Source: Alistipes sp. (GTDB lineage: Bacteria; Bacteroidota; Bacteroidia; Bacteroidales; Rikenellaceae). Taken from it: a stretch of DNA of 47,886 nucleotides. Made by a program: the position numbers and the translations under genes. Below are positions 14,948 through 24,300 of the stretch, in pieces. Location of the stretch: contig JAFOBG010000031.1 in NCBI GenBank assembly GCA_017381935.1, positions 1-47,886 on the forward strand, read 5' to 3'. The notes beneath the pieces were generated by a model that was given only the letters and a program-made list of their open reading frames with translations, was not told the origin of the DNA and did no database searches. Position 1 is the first letter of the stretch; each line of letters starts with the position of its first letter.

Positions 14948-16729
14948 TTATTTCTTCTCCATCTGAGCCTTAAGCTCTGCAAGACCTGCGATATCACCAA
15001 GGGTGGTCTTCTCTACAGACTGCTGAATCTTCTTTACAGAAGACTTTGTAGCGTCTGCAGCTGCCTTGCGCTCAGCCTTCTCAGCTGCAGCCTCAGCACG
15101 ACGAGCCTCCTCGAAGAGACGTGAGTGAGAGAGAGTAATGCGCTTAGTTGCCTTAGAGAAGTCGATAACCTTGAACTCAGCAGTCTCACCAGCCTTAAGA
15201 GTTGTACCATCCTCCTTTACAATCTGCTTAGCAGGAGCGAAGCCCTCTACGTTCTCAGCAAGAGTGATGATTGCGCCCTTATCGTTAACCTCAGCAACGG
15301 TACCTGTGTGTACGCTCTCAACAGCATACTGCTGCTCAATTGCGTTCCATGGGTTCTCCTCAAGCTGCTTGTGGCCAAGGCTGAGACGACGGTTCTCCTT
15401 GTCAATCTCAAGAACTACAACCTCGATGTTAGCACCTACAGATGTGAACTCGTTAGGGTGCTTAACCTTCTTAGTCCAAGAGAGGTCAGAGATGTGGATA
15501 AGGCCATCGATGCCCTCCTCAATCTCAACAAATACGCCGAAGTTTGTGAAGTTGCGAACCTTTGCAGTGCACTTTGTGCCAACAGGGTACTTAGTCTCGA
15601 TGTTCTCCCATGGATCAGCAGTAAGCTGCTTGATACCAAGGCTCATCTTGCGCTCGTCGCGGTCGAGTGTAAGAACTACAGCCTCAACCTCGTCGCCTAC
15701 CTTCATGAAATCCTGAGCTGAACGGAGGTGCTGGCTCCAAGACATCTCAGAAACGTGGATAAGACCCTCAACACCTGTTGCAATCTCAACGAATGCACCA
15801 TAGTCAGCCATAACAACAACCTTACCCTTAACACGGTCGCCAACCTTAAGCTCTGCGTCAAGAGACTCCCAAGGATGTGGAGTGAGCTGCTTAAGACCGA
15901 GTGCGATACGCTTCTTGTTGTCATCGAAGTCAAGGATAACAACGTTGAGCTTCTGGTCAAGAGCAACAACCTCCTCTGGGTGATTTACACGGCCCCAAGA
16001 GAGGTCAGTGATGTGGATAAGACCATCTACGCCACCAAGGTCGATGAATACACCGTAGGTAGTGATGTTCTTAACAGTACCCTCAAGGATCTGACCCTTC
16101 TCAAGCTTAGACATGATAACCTGCTTCTGAGCCTCGAGCTCTGCCTCGATAAGAGCCTTGTGAGATACAACAACGTTACGGAACTCCTGGTTGATTTTAA
16201 CAACCTTGAACTCCATAGTCTTGTCAACATATACATCGTAGTCGCGAATAGGCTTAACATCGATCTGAGAACCTGGAAGGAATGCCTCAATACCGAATAC
16301 GTCAACAATCATACCGCCCTTAGTACGGCACTTAACGTAACCCTTGATAATCTCATCCTTCTCAAGAGCCTCGTTAACACGATCCCAGCTCTTAAGCTGA
16401 CGAGCCTTCTTGTGTGAAAGGATGAGCTGACCGCCCTTGTCCTCTACAGACTCTACATAAACCTCAACAGTGTCGCCAACCTTGAGCTCTGAATCATAAC
16501 GGAACTCAGAAGCTGCGATAACACCCTCGCTCTTGTAGCCGATATTAACGATTACCTCGCGCTTGTTAATCTCAGTTACAGTACCATCTACAGTCTCACC
16601 AACAGCAATGTTCGACATGGTGTTGTCATACTGCGCTGCAATCTCCTCCTTTGACTGTGGATAGAGGCCAGACTCGCTCTCAAACGCTGCCCAATCGAAA
16701 TTCTCGTTTGCTACTTTAATGTTTTCCAT
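14948..16729 (-). CDS. rpsA: 30S ribosomal protein S1
   Basis: S1 binds mRNA on the 30S subunit. The 593-residue product has six S1 repeats at roughly 42-112, 120-195, 208-280, 295-365, 380-452 and 465-535; repeats 3 to 5 carry clear cores such as GVFIDLGGVDGLIHITDLSW. A charged C-terminal tail rich in Ala, Lys and Glu follows (EEARRAEAAAEKAERKAA). Length and repeat number fit the Bacteroidota protein. It has its own promoter with a leader of about 160 nt and its own terminator. Strong codon bias creates long shadow frames on the opposite strand, which I do not annotate. Confidence 0.97.
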   Translation of the reverse strand: MENIKVANENFDWAAFESESGLYPQSKEEIAAQYDNTMSNIAVGETVDGTVTEINKREVIVNIGYKSEGVIAASEFRYDSELKVGDTVEVYVESVEDKGGQLILSHKKARQLKSWDRVNEALEKDEIIKGYVKCRTKGGMIVDVFGIEAFLPGSQIDVKPIRDYDVYVDKTMEFKVVKINQEFRNVVVSHKALIEAELEAQKQVIMSKLEKGQILEGTVKNITTYGVFIDLGGVDGLIHITDLSWGRVNHPEEVVALDQKLNVVILDFDDNKKRIALGLKQLTPHPWESLDAELKVGDRVKGKVVVMADYGAFVEIATGVEGLIHVSEMSWSQHLRSAQDFMKVGDEVEAVVLTLDRDERKMSLGIKQLTADPWENIETKYPVGTKCTAKVRNFTNFGVFVEIEEGIDGLIHISDLSWTKKVKHPNEFTSVGANIEVVVLEIDKENRRLSLGHKQLEENPWNAIEQQYAVESVHTGTVAEVNDKGAIITLAENVEGFAPAKQIVKEDGTTLKAGETAEFKVIDFSKATKRITLSHSRLFEEARRAEAAAEKAERKAAADATKSSVKKIQQSVEKTTLGDIAGLAELKAQMEKK

Positions 16730-16870
16730 TTAAAAATTTTGCGATACAATCGCCCGTTAAAAAGTTAATAATAAAAATTGTTTGAAATTATATAAATTTC
16801 GTTTACTTTTCACTGCTTAAAACCTGCTCAGAAATCGTTTGCAAATAAAACCTAAACAGTTTTTACTCAT

Positions 16871-16893
16871 GCATACGCACACCATGCGCATAC
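16871..16893 (-). promoter_or_regulatory. 5'-terminal hairpin of the rpsA leader
   Basis: On the minus strand GTATGCGCA (16893-16885) pairs with TGCGTATGC (16879-16871) around a 5-nt loop, with two G-U pairs. It sits immediately downstream of the predicted -7 box, so it would form at the very 5' end of the transcript. Confidence 0.5.
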
Positions 16894-16899
16894 GGACTG

Positions 16900-16907
16900 C
16901 AAAGGTA
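16900..16907 (-). promoter_or_regulatory. -7 element of rpsA
   Basis: TACCTTTG on the minus strand (16907-16900) matches the consensus exactly. It lies about 170 bases before the rpsA ATG, giving an unusually long leader that includes a 5' hairpin. Confidence 0.65.
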
Positions 16908-16951
16908 TGTATAAAAAAGCTAACTGCCAAATATTTAGCGTAAAAAACAAA

Positions 16952-16983
16952 GTTGTGCTATAGCTTTAAGACCATAGCACAAC
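16952..16983 (-). terminator. Terminator of the pyrH-thioredoxin-frr unit
   Basis: GTTGTGCTAT (16952-16961) pairs with ATAGCACAAC (16974-16983). On the minus strand the stem is followed by TTTGTTTTTT. It lies 28 bases past the frr stop. Confidence 0.8.
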
Positions 16984-17011
16984 CTGTTGCTGCAAAATAT
17001 TTTACATAAGA

Positions 17012-17569
17012 CTATACAGTCATAATCTCCTTCTCCTTTTTCTCGAAAGCAGCATCTACGAGCTTGCTGTACTTCTCAAGCAGTTTCTGAACCTGAGTCT
17101 CGCCATCTTTGCTCTCATCCTCCGGCATACCCTCTTTGATAGCCTTCTTGAAGAGCTCAACTGCATCACGACGAGCATTGCGCAGAGAGATACGAGCATT
17201 CTCAACCTCACCCTTAGACTGCTTTACAAGCTCTTTACGACGCTCCTCTGTTAGTGGTGGAATAGAGAGGCGGATTGTCTCGCCATTGTTTGACGGAGTA
17301 AGGCCGATGTTAGAGTCGAGGATTGCCTTCTCGATAGTGCGAATCATATTCTTATCCCAAGGCTGAATGAGGATAGTCTTTGCATCAGGAACTGTTACAC
17401 TTGCAACACCGGATACAGGGGTTTGAGAACCGTAATAATCCACAAAAACACCATTGAGGACATTTGTAGAGGCTTTGCCTGCACGAATGTTGAGCAGAGT
17501 GTCCTCCAGATAATCTACAGCCTTCTGCATCTTTGCAGAAGCATCTGCCAAAATAGTCTTAGAATCCAT
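17012..17569 (-). CDS. frr: Ribosome recycling factor
   Basis: Frr splits post-termination ribosomes together with EF-G. The 185-residue product has the standard length. It shows the N-terminal MQKAVDYLEDTLLNIRAGKAS, the central VTVPDAKTILIQPWDKNMI, and ETIRLSIPPLTEERRKELVKQSKGE in the hinge region. I chose ATG 17569; the frame is open for 62 more codons upstream, but those overlap the thioredoxin gene and do not resemble Frr. It is the last gene of a unit with pyrH and a thioredoxin gene. Confidence 0.97.
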   Translation of the reverse strand: MDSKTILADASAKMQKAVDYLEDTLLNIRAGKASTNVLNGVFVDYYGSQTPVSGVASVTVPDAKTILIQPWDKNMIRTIEKAILDSNIGLTPSNNGETIRLSIPPLTEERRKELVKQSKGEVENARISLRNARRDAVELFKKAIKEGMPEDESKDGETQVQKLLEKYSKLVDAAFEKKEKEIMTV

Positions 17570-17591
17570 TGTTGTATATTTTATTATTTGT

Positions 17592-18182
17592 CTATTTGTT
17601 ATTAATTGTCTTTTCGATAGCCTTGATAAGGTGAGCAAACTCGCCCTTATCATATCCGATACTTGCAAGAACAACCTTACCCTCACGGTTGATAAGGAAA
17701 TTGCGAGGGATGTAGTTGGTTGCATAGCGACGGAAAATTCGCTGGTCCGGATCAAGTCCCATAGGGAAAGTATAGCCCATACGCTTGCGGAAGGCTGCTA
17801 CGGTATGCAACTCTTCGCCACGAGAGATAGGAAGAAATACAAACTCCTCGCCTGCAAAGCGGTCTATAATCTCTTTCTGTACACGGGTGAGCTCCTCACG
17901 GCATGGAGGACACCATGTAGCCCAGAAGTTTACTAAAACAACTTTGCCTCTAAGCTCTGAGAGCTTGATTTTGCTGCCATCAAACATCTCGACTGTAAAA
18001 TCGGGAGCTACAGTTCCATCTTTAGCTATTGTTGAGGCGTCGATTTGCTCCTCAGACTGTGGCATAGGTGTAGCTGTTGCTGTTACAGGGTTCCAAAAGA
18101 GAAGTACTGCAATGATTGCCAAAACAGCTATGAGCATCAGTATTAGAGTCAGATTACTCTTTCTTTTTCTACGTTCTTTCAT
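17592..18182 (-). CDS. TlpA-like membrane-anchored thioredoxin
   Basis: The 196-residue product has a basic N-terminus (MKERRKRK) and one membrane segment (about residues 10-30). A linker and an AhpC/TSA-Redoxin type thioredoxin fold follow. The active site is WCPPC with Cys91 and Cys94, and the cis-Pro region is YIPRNFLINREGKVV. It should face the periplasm and act in disulfide exchange, as TlpA and ResA do. I chose ATG 18182; the frame extends 14 codons upstream without support. Its place between pyrH and frr (28 and 22 bases apart) is unusual, since those two genes are commonly adjacent. Confidence 0.9.
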   Translation of the reverse strand: MKERRKRKSNLTLILMLIAVLAIIAVLLFWNPVTATATPMPQSEEQIDASTIAKDGTVAPDFTVEMFDGSKIKLSELRGKVVLVNFWATWCPPCREELTRVQKEIIDRFAGEEFVFLPISRGEELHTVAAFRKRMGYTFPMGLDPDQRIFRRYATNYIPRNFLINREGKVVLASIGYDKGEFAHLIKAIEKTINNK

Positions 18183-18210
18183 AAGGTGTAATTTGTTATA
18201 TGGTAAAACA

Positions 18211-18930
18211 CTATTTGTGTACAAGTGTTCCTATGTTCTCACCCTGAAGCACCTTCATTAGATTGCCTGGAGTATCCATATCAAAGACAATGATATTCAG
18301 ACCATTCTCCTTGCAGAGAGTAAAGGCTGTCATATCCATAATCTTAAGGTTGCGATTATAGACCTCGTCAAATGTAATCTGGTCAAACTTTGTTGCAGAA
18401 GGGTCCTTCTCAGGGTCGGCAGTATAGATGCCATCTACACGAGTGCCTTTGAAGAAACCATCAGCCTCAATCTCTATGCCACGCAGTGCAGAGGCCGAGT
18501 CGGTTGAGAAGTAAGGGTTTGAGGTTCCTCCACCGATAATTACAACATATCCGGCATTGAGATACTCCAGGGCCTTATCTTTAGAGTAGTATTCGCCAAT
18601 AGGCTCCATGCGGATTGATGTAAGTACCTTGCACTTAACACCTTCGTCAGCCAAAACGGCTTGCAGACCAAGAGAGTTGATAATTGTTGCCAGCATGCCC
18701 ATCTGGTCTCCTTTCACACGGTCAAAACCACGCTTTGCGCCCTGTAAGCCTCGGAAAATGTTGCCACCACCGATAACAATGCCAATCTGTACGCCAAGCT
18801 CTGTAGCCTGCTTAATCTGCAACGCATAGCTGCGTAACTGCTCCATTGAGATACCATACTTCTGCTCTCCCTGAAGCGACTCGCCACTTAATTTTAGAAG
18901 AATTCTTTTATATTGCATATCTTTTGTCAT
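18211..18930 (-). CDS. pyrH: UMP kinase
   Basis: PyrH phosphorylates UMP to UDP with ATP and is a regulatory point of pyrimidine synthesis. The product of about 239 residues shows the amino-acid kinase fold: KRILLKLSGESLQG at the N-terminus, IGIVIGGGNIFRG, then GGTSNPYFSTDSASALR and ADPEKDPSATKFDQIT. Start choice: a TTG at 18945 lies on the predicted transcription start and is unlikely. ATG 18930 leaves a leader of about 17 nt. ATG 18918, giving MQYKRILLKL, is an equally good alternative. It leads the unit with the thioredoxin gene and frr. Confidence 0.95.
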   Translation of the reverse strand: MTKDMQYKRILLKLSGESLQGEQKYGISMEQLRSYALQIKQATELGVQIGIVIGGGNIFRGLQGAKRGFDRVKGDQMGMLATIINSLGLQAVLADEGVKCKVLTSIRMEPIGEYYSKDKALEYLNAGYVVIIGGGTSNPYFSTDSASALRGIEIEADGFFKGTRVDGIYTADPEKDPSATKFDQITFDEVYNRNLKIMDMTAFTLCKENGLNIIVFDMDTPGNLMKVLQGENIGTLVHK

Positions 18931-18953
18931 ATTATAATTAGCCAATAATACTA

Positions 18954-18961
18954 CAAATATA
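18954..18961 (-). promoter_or_regulatory. -7 element of the pyrH unit
   Basis: TATATTTG on the minus strand (18961-18954) fits the consensus and places the transcript start near 18947, just upstream of the preferred pyrH ATG. Confidence 0.6.
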
Positions 18962-19042
18962 GTAAAAACATTCGGAAATAGCCATACAAAGTAGAAAATA
19001 TTGTTAAAAATGTAAAAAATGGAGAAAAAATAGTAGATATGA

Positions 19043-19072
19043 TTGCTGTTTGATAAAAAGTTTGTATATTTG
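19043..19072 (+). promoter_or_regulatory. Promoter of rpmB-rpmG-DUF4295
   Basis: TTG (19043-19045) and TATATTTG (19065-19072) are 19 bases apart. The start near 19079 leaves a leader of about 47 nt. Confidence 0.6.
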
Positions 19073-19125
19073 CACGCTCTATGGGATAATCCCGTTGAGT
19101 GGTAATTAAAAACAGTATTAACAAA

Positions 19126-19359
19126 ATGAAAGTTTGCGAAATTACAGGCAAGGTTGCAATGGTGGGAAACAATGTTTCACACTCCAACCACAAGACCAAG
19201 CGCAAGTTCAATCCAAATTTGAAGACTAAGCGTTTCTGGTCTGAGGAGGAGGGCCGCTGGATTACTTTGAAGGTATCTGCTGCCGGAATCAAAACAATTA
19301 ACAAAAAGGGTCTTGCTGCTGCTCTCAAGGGCGCTGCTGCTCCTAAGAACATCTACTAA
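19126..19359 (+). CDS. rpmB: 50S ribosomal protein L28
   Basis: The 77-residue protein shows the L28 pattern [28 protein letters not shown], then [26 protein letters not shown] 19126 gives the family N-terminus; nine extra codons upstream are ignored. It is the first gene of a three-gene ribosomal unit with rpmG 13 bases downstream. Confidence 0.97.
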   Translation: MKVCEITGKVAMVGNNVSHSNHKTKRKFNPNLKTKRFWSEEEGRWITLKVSAAGIKTINKKGLAAALKGAAAPKNIY

Positions 19360-19372
19360 AATTTAACGAGAA

Positions 19373-19555
19373 ATGGCAAAGAAAGGTAACAGAGTTCAGG
19401 TGATCCTTGAGTGCACAGAGCAGAAGGAGAGCGGCGTACCAGGTATGTCTCGCTACATCACCACAAAGAACAAGAAGAACACTCCTGAGCGTCTTGAGCG
19501 CAAGAAGTACAATCCATACCTGAAGAAGGTAACAGTACATCGTGAAATTAAATAA
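19373..19555 (+). CDS. rpmG: 50S ribosomal protein L33
   Basis: The 60-residue product starts [18 protein letters not shown] and contains [19 protein letters not shown] and [17 protein letters not shown], the L33 signature. The zinc-binding cysteine pairs of the C+ form of L33 are absent (a single Cys), so it is the C- form. It lies between rpmB and the DUF4295 gene. Confidence 0.97.
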   Translation: MAKKGNRVQVILECTEQKESGVPGMSRYITTKNKKNTPERLERKKYNPYLKKVTVHREIK

Positions 19556-19566
19556 TTTGTAGAGTT

Positions 19567-19716
19567 ATGGCAAAGAAAGCAGTTGCAACCCTTCGTACAG
19601 GTGTTGGTAAGCAGTTTACCAAGTGTATCAAGATGGTTAAGTCTGAGAAGACCGGTGCTTATATCTTCAAGGAGGCTATTGTTCCGGTAGATCAGGTAGC
19701 AGAGTTCATGAAGTAG
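19567..19716 (+). CDS. DUF4295 family small protein
   Basis: This 49-residue ORF (MAKKAVATLRTGVGKQFTKC, ending IVPVDQVAEFMK) matches my recollection of DUF4295, a basic Bacteroidota-specific protein encoded behind rpmB and rpmG and presumed to be ribosome-associated. It is 11 bases downstream of rpmG. In many relatives ftsY follows; here a terminator follows instead. Confidence 0.88.
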   Translation: MAKKAVATLRTGVGKQFTKCIKMVKSEKTGAYIFKEAIVPVDQVAEFMK

Positions 19717-19751
19717 AACTTTGTATGTATTAAAGAGGCGACTCTTAGTAC

Positions 19752-19785
19752 AAAAGGCTTTTTCGAGAGAAAAGGCCTTTTATTT
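19752..19785 (+). terminator. Terminator of the rpmB-rpmG-DUF4295 unit
   Basis: AAAAGGC (19752-19758) pairs with GCCTTTT (about 19775-19781), with extra TTTTC/GAAAA pairing inside, followed by ATTTTTG. It lies about 35 bases past the last stop codon. Confidence 0.75.
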
Positions 19786-19832
19786 TTGTACCATTACCTA
19801 TTTTTGTCTCCTATATATTTACATGGTTTACA

Positions 19833-19877
19833 ACAAAGGGCCTATTCAACAAGAAAGTTGAACAGCCCCTTTTGTTA
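19833..19877 (-). terminator. Terminator of the efflux operon
   Basis: An imperfect long hairpin contains TTCAAC (19845-19850) pairing with GTTGAA (19857-19862), flanked by GGG/CCC and AACAAA/TTTTGTT. It lies just past the stop codon of the outer-membrane component on the minus strand. Confidence 0.6.
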
Positions 19878-19893
19878 TGCAATAGTGAGAAAT

Positions 19894-21300
19894 CTATCTC
19901 TTTTTGAGGGAAAACTTTGGTAGGGTTGAAATATCCTCGTTATGGTCTATGCCGCCACCCAATGCGTGGTAGAGATTTATTACACCTTGAATCTCTTCAA
20001 AGCTATCTGCAATCTGAGAGAGCTGCGCTGAGAGTAGAGTTTGTTGAGCTGTGAGCACCTCAAGGTATGTTGATTCAGAGTGGCTCATAAGCTGACGTGT
20101 GCTATTTACTGCACTCTCAAGAGCCTTAATTTGGCGAGTGCGAATATCTTTCTTGCTGCGTGCAGTTTGGCACTTTGCAATGGCGTCATTAACCTCACTA
20201 CCGGCTGTAAGCAGTGCGTGCTGGAAGGCAATCAAAGCCTGCTCTTGCTCAGCCTTAGCTATTTTTAGGTTTGCATGCTTTGCTCCTGAGTTGAAAATAT
20301 CTGTAGCAAGTTTTGCTGTAAATGAAGCAAGCCATCCTGCAGGCGAAGCAATAGCTTGTCCGAGTTGGTCTTGCCAACCAAGTGTACCGCCAAGGGTGAG
20401 TGTTGGGATAAATGAGCCACGAGCAATGTTGGTAGCATAGAATGCCTGCTCAAGAGCTTTCTCGGCGTTGCGAACATCAGGACGGCGAGTGAGCAGCTGT
20501 GCCGGAACACCTATACAAAGAGAGGTGTTGATATTCTGGTCGTAGATTGACCCTCGCTCAAACTTCTGTGGAGTGGTGCCCAAAAGTAGAGCCAATGTGT
20601 TCTCAACCTGAAGAATATCATACTCAAGGTCGAAGAGTGAAGCATCGATAGAACAACTATTAGCCTCAGTCTGTGAAACAGAGGCCTCATTTGTCATACC
20701 GGCCAACTTCATAGCCTTCATAATACGTACATTCTCTTTCCATGATGCTGCAGTGGTACGTGAGATTGTTATCTGAGCATCGAGCATGAGAAGTGTATAG
20801 TATGTGTTGGCAATAGATGCGATAAGAGCAGTCTCTACGCTTTGACGATATAGCTTGCTCTGTTCGTATGCCACTTGAGCTCTACGCTTTGAGTTGATTG
20901 TCTTACCGGTGATGTCAATCTCCCAACTTGCATTGACAGGCAGAGTATAGCTACTTACGCCTGAATTGCTTGTAGAGAGTGATGGAGCAAAGGCAAACGA
21001 TGGAATAAAGGAGAGCTTAGCCACTCTTAATGATGCCTCAGCAGCCAATACTCTTTGAGCTGCGGCACGCATATCCGGATTGTTTTCAAGACCTTGCTCA
21101 ATGAGTTTCTGGAGATATGGGTCGGTAAAGAACTCTCTCCAACTAATATCGGCAATAGTTGTTTTATCATCACTATATTGCGCTACCTCTCCGAAGAGTT
21201 TGTCGGTTGTAATCTCAGGGCGTGAGTAACGCTGAAATACGGAACAGCTGCTGGCAAGTGTAGCTACTAATAATATATATATATAAAGTATCTTTCTCAT
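19894..21300 (-). CDS. Outer-membrane efflux lipoprotein (TolC/OprM family)
   Basis: The 468-residue product forms the outer-membrane channel of a tripartite pump. It has a lipoprotein signal with lipobox LASSC (Cys19). Two repeated OEP domains follow with long helices (QRVLAAEASLRVAKLSFIPS, ALEQAFYATNIARGSFIPTLTLG). The NodT-type motif TRRPDVRNAEKAL and the C-terminal LGGGI are also present. It starts directly after the stop of the RND permease with no gap. It is the last of three genes in the order adaptor, permease, channel. Confidence 0.95.
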   Translation of the reverse strand: MRKILYIYILLVATLASSCSVFQRYSRPEITTDKLFGEVAQYSDDKTTIADISWREFFTDPYLQKLIEQGLENNPDMRAAAQRVLAAEASLRVAKLSFIPSFAFAPSLSTSNSGVSSYTLPVNASWEIDITGKTINSKRRAQVAYEQSKLYRQSVETALIASIANTYYTLLMLDAQITISRTTAASWKENVRIMKAMKLAGMTNEASVSQTEANSCSIDASLFDLEYDILQVENTLALLLGTTPQKFERGSIYDQNINTSLCIGVPAQLLTRRPDVRNAEKALEQAFYATNIARGSFIPTLTLGGTLGWQDQLGQAIASPAGWLASFTAKLATDIFNSGAKHANLKIAKAEQEQALIAFQHALLTAGSEVNDAIAKCQTARSKKDIRTRQIKALESAVNSTRQLMSHSESTYLEVLTAQQTLLSAQLSQIADSFEEIQGVINLYHALGGGIDHNEDISTLPKFSLKKR

Positions 21301-24300
21301 TTATTCAACTTTTTTAGGTTTAACTACCTTCTCCTGGATTGTTTGGAATATGATGTAGAGTGCAGGAACAAGGAATATCAGTGCAAGTGTACCGACAATC
21401 ATACCTCCTACAACACCTGCTCCGAGAGTGTTGTTACCATTTGCACCTACACCGGTAGAGAACATGAGAGGAATCATACCGAATACCATTGTAAGAACAG
21501 TCATCATGATAGGGCGGAAACGCTCTTTACTTGCCTCAAAGGCTGCCTCGAAGATGCTAAGACCCTGACGGCGACGCTCACAAGCATACTCGGTAATAAG
21601 AATAGCTGTCTTAGATAGCAAACCAATAAGCATGATAAGACCTGTTTGTAGATAGATATTATTCTCCAAGCCCATCATATTGGCAAAGGCAAAGCTACCA
21701 AATAGACCAATCGGAACTGTGAGAATTACCGCGAACGGAATGAAGAAACTCTCATACAGTGCACAGAGGATAAGGTAGATAAGCGAGATACAGATGATAA
21801 AGATAATAGTTGTATTGTTGCCACTTGTTGCCTCCTCACGGGCAATACCTCCAAAGTCAAAGCCGTAGCCTATAGGTAGCATATCTTTTGCCACCTCATT
21901 TACAGCCTTGATAGCATCACCTGATGAGTAACCGTCAGCAGCACGTCCGTTGACAGAGATAGATGGGAACATGTTAAATCGGGATAGGTTCTCAGGCGCA
22001 TAAATCTTCTTCAGAGTAACAAATTGGCTGATAGGTGCCATCTCGTTTCCAATTCTGATAAAGATGTTGTTGAGTGTCTGAAGGTCAACTCGATAACGAG
22101 GGTCTGCCTGTACCTGAACCTGATAGAGCTTTGTAAATCGGTTGAAACGTGTCGATAGACGACCTCCGTAGTAACCATTTAAAATCTCAAGCACCTCTTT
22201 TGGGGATGTTCCGGCACGCTTACACTTTACCGCATCTACATCAATCTGATACTGAGGAAAGCGAGGGTTGAATGATGTTCTGGCTGAGCCAATCTCAGGA
22301 CGAGCCTCAAGCTCAGCAACAAAGCGGGTTGTTACATCTGCCAAATCCTCGATTGTTCCACCCTTACGGTCCTGAATGTGTACCTCGAAACCGTTTGTTG
22401 CACCATATCCCGGAATCATCGCAGGAGAGGTGGTAAAGAGTGTTGCCTCATTGATATTGGTAGAGTACTCTTTAATGCGGTCCATGATGTCAAATACGCT
22501 ATGCTCTTTACCTGGTCGCTCGTCCCAGTGCTTGAGACGAAGGGTAAAGTTTCCATAAGAGGTACCAGCTCCGGTGGTCATACCAAATCCGGCCATATTA
22601 AGGTATGCGTGGCACTCGTCAATCTGACTTACAACATCACGGTCAATACGGTTCATAACCTCCTTTGTATGGGCAAGTGAACTTCCTGGAGGTGTTGAGA
22701 CGTCAATACGTACAGTTCCGATATCCTCACGTGGAATAAGACCGGTCTTGGTGTTGTTCATAAAATAGACCAACAAGCCTGCACCTACAACAACCAATAT
22801 ACATGTAACGGCACGATAACGCAGGAAGAATTGTACACCGCCGAGGTATTTGTTGGTTACTGCTGTAAAACCACTCTCAATAGCGTCGCTCATGCGGCTG
22901 GAGAAAGAGCGCTTTACATTATTGCCATGCTCATCCTTAGGCTTAAGCAACATTGCACACAGCGCAGGACTGAGTGTAAGAGCGTTAATAGCCGAGATAC
23001 CTACCGCCACAGCCATTGTAAGACCGAATTGGGTGTAGAAGATACCGGATGTGCCACCCATCATAGATACCGGGATAAATACCGCCATAAATACGAGGGT
23101 AGAGGTAACAAGAGCAGTTGTTACTTCGTGCATAGCATCTACTGCTGCGCTATGAGAAGAACGATAACCGGCCTCAAACTTGCTCTGTACAGCCTCCACA
23201 ACAATAATTGCATCATCCACAACCACACCGATAGAGAGTACGAGCGCAAAGAGCGTAAGCAGGTTGATACTGAAGCCCAAGATGTAGAGGAAGAAGAATG
23301 TTCCTACGATTGATACAATTGTGGCAACGAGTGGAATAAGGGTTGCTCTAAAGTTGCGTAAGAAGACAAACACTACCAGAATAACGAGTACAATAGCCTC
23401 GAGCAGTGTGCGTACTACATTCTTAATAGAGGCGTAGAGGAAGTCGTTTGAACTTGAGAGAACAACCATCTCAAGGTCCTTCGGAAAGTCCTCTTTTGCC
23501 TTCTCCAGATATGCATCAATTTGGTTGATAACTTCGGTTGCGTTAGAACCAGGGGTTTGATAGACGCTGAAAGATGTTCCTGGAGCACCGTTAACCTCTC
23601 CGATGTAGAGGTAAGACTGAGTTCCCAACTCAATATCCGCAACATCCTTGAGTCGTAGCACCTCACCATTTGCCAGAGCACGGATAACGATATTCTCAAA
23701 CTGCTCAGGGGTCTCAAGGCGGCCTTTGTAGCGCATTGCATATTGGAAAGTCTGGTTTGCATTCTCTCCCAGAGCGCCTGTGGCTGCCTCGATATTCTGC
23801 TCGGCAAGTGCAGCCGAAATATCGGCAGGGATTAGCTTGTATTGCGCCATTACGTCAGGCTTAAGCCATACTCGCATACTATAGTCGGCACCACGCACAT
23901 CTATATCACCTACACCAGGGATACGGGAAATGGCAGGCACAAGGTTGATTTTGATATAGTTAGCAATAAAAGTACGGTCATAAGTGCCATTTGGGCTATA
24001 GATTGCAATCTGCTCCAAGATATTTGTCTGACGCTTTCTTACAGTTACACCCACATCTGTTACCTCCGATGGTAACTGACGGGTAGCACGTGAAACGCAG
24101 TTCTGTACATTGACAGCTGCCATATCAGGATTTGTACCCTGCTTGAAATATACTGCAATGCTGGCACCACCATTATTGGTTGCGCTTGATGTCATGTAGG
24201 TCATGTTCTCTACACCGTTGATAGCCTCCTCAAGAGGTACTACAACAGCCTTCTGAACAGTCTCGGCACTTGCTCCTGTATAGTTAGCCTGTACACGGAT

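Noticed and set aside
15125-16417. Long plus-strand open frames opposite rpsA
   Set aside because: They are by-products of the biased codon use of rpsA. They are rich in Leu and Ser and resemble no family.
17570-17755. N-terminal extension of frr by 62 codons
   Set aside because: It overlaps the thioredoxin gene in another frame and lacks similarity to ribosome recycling factors.
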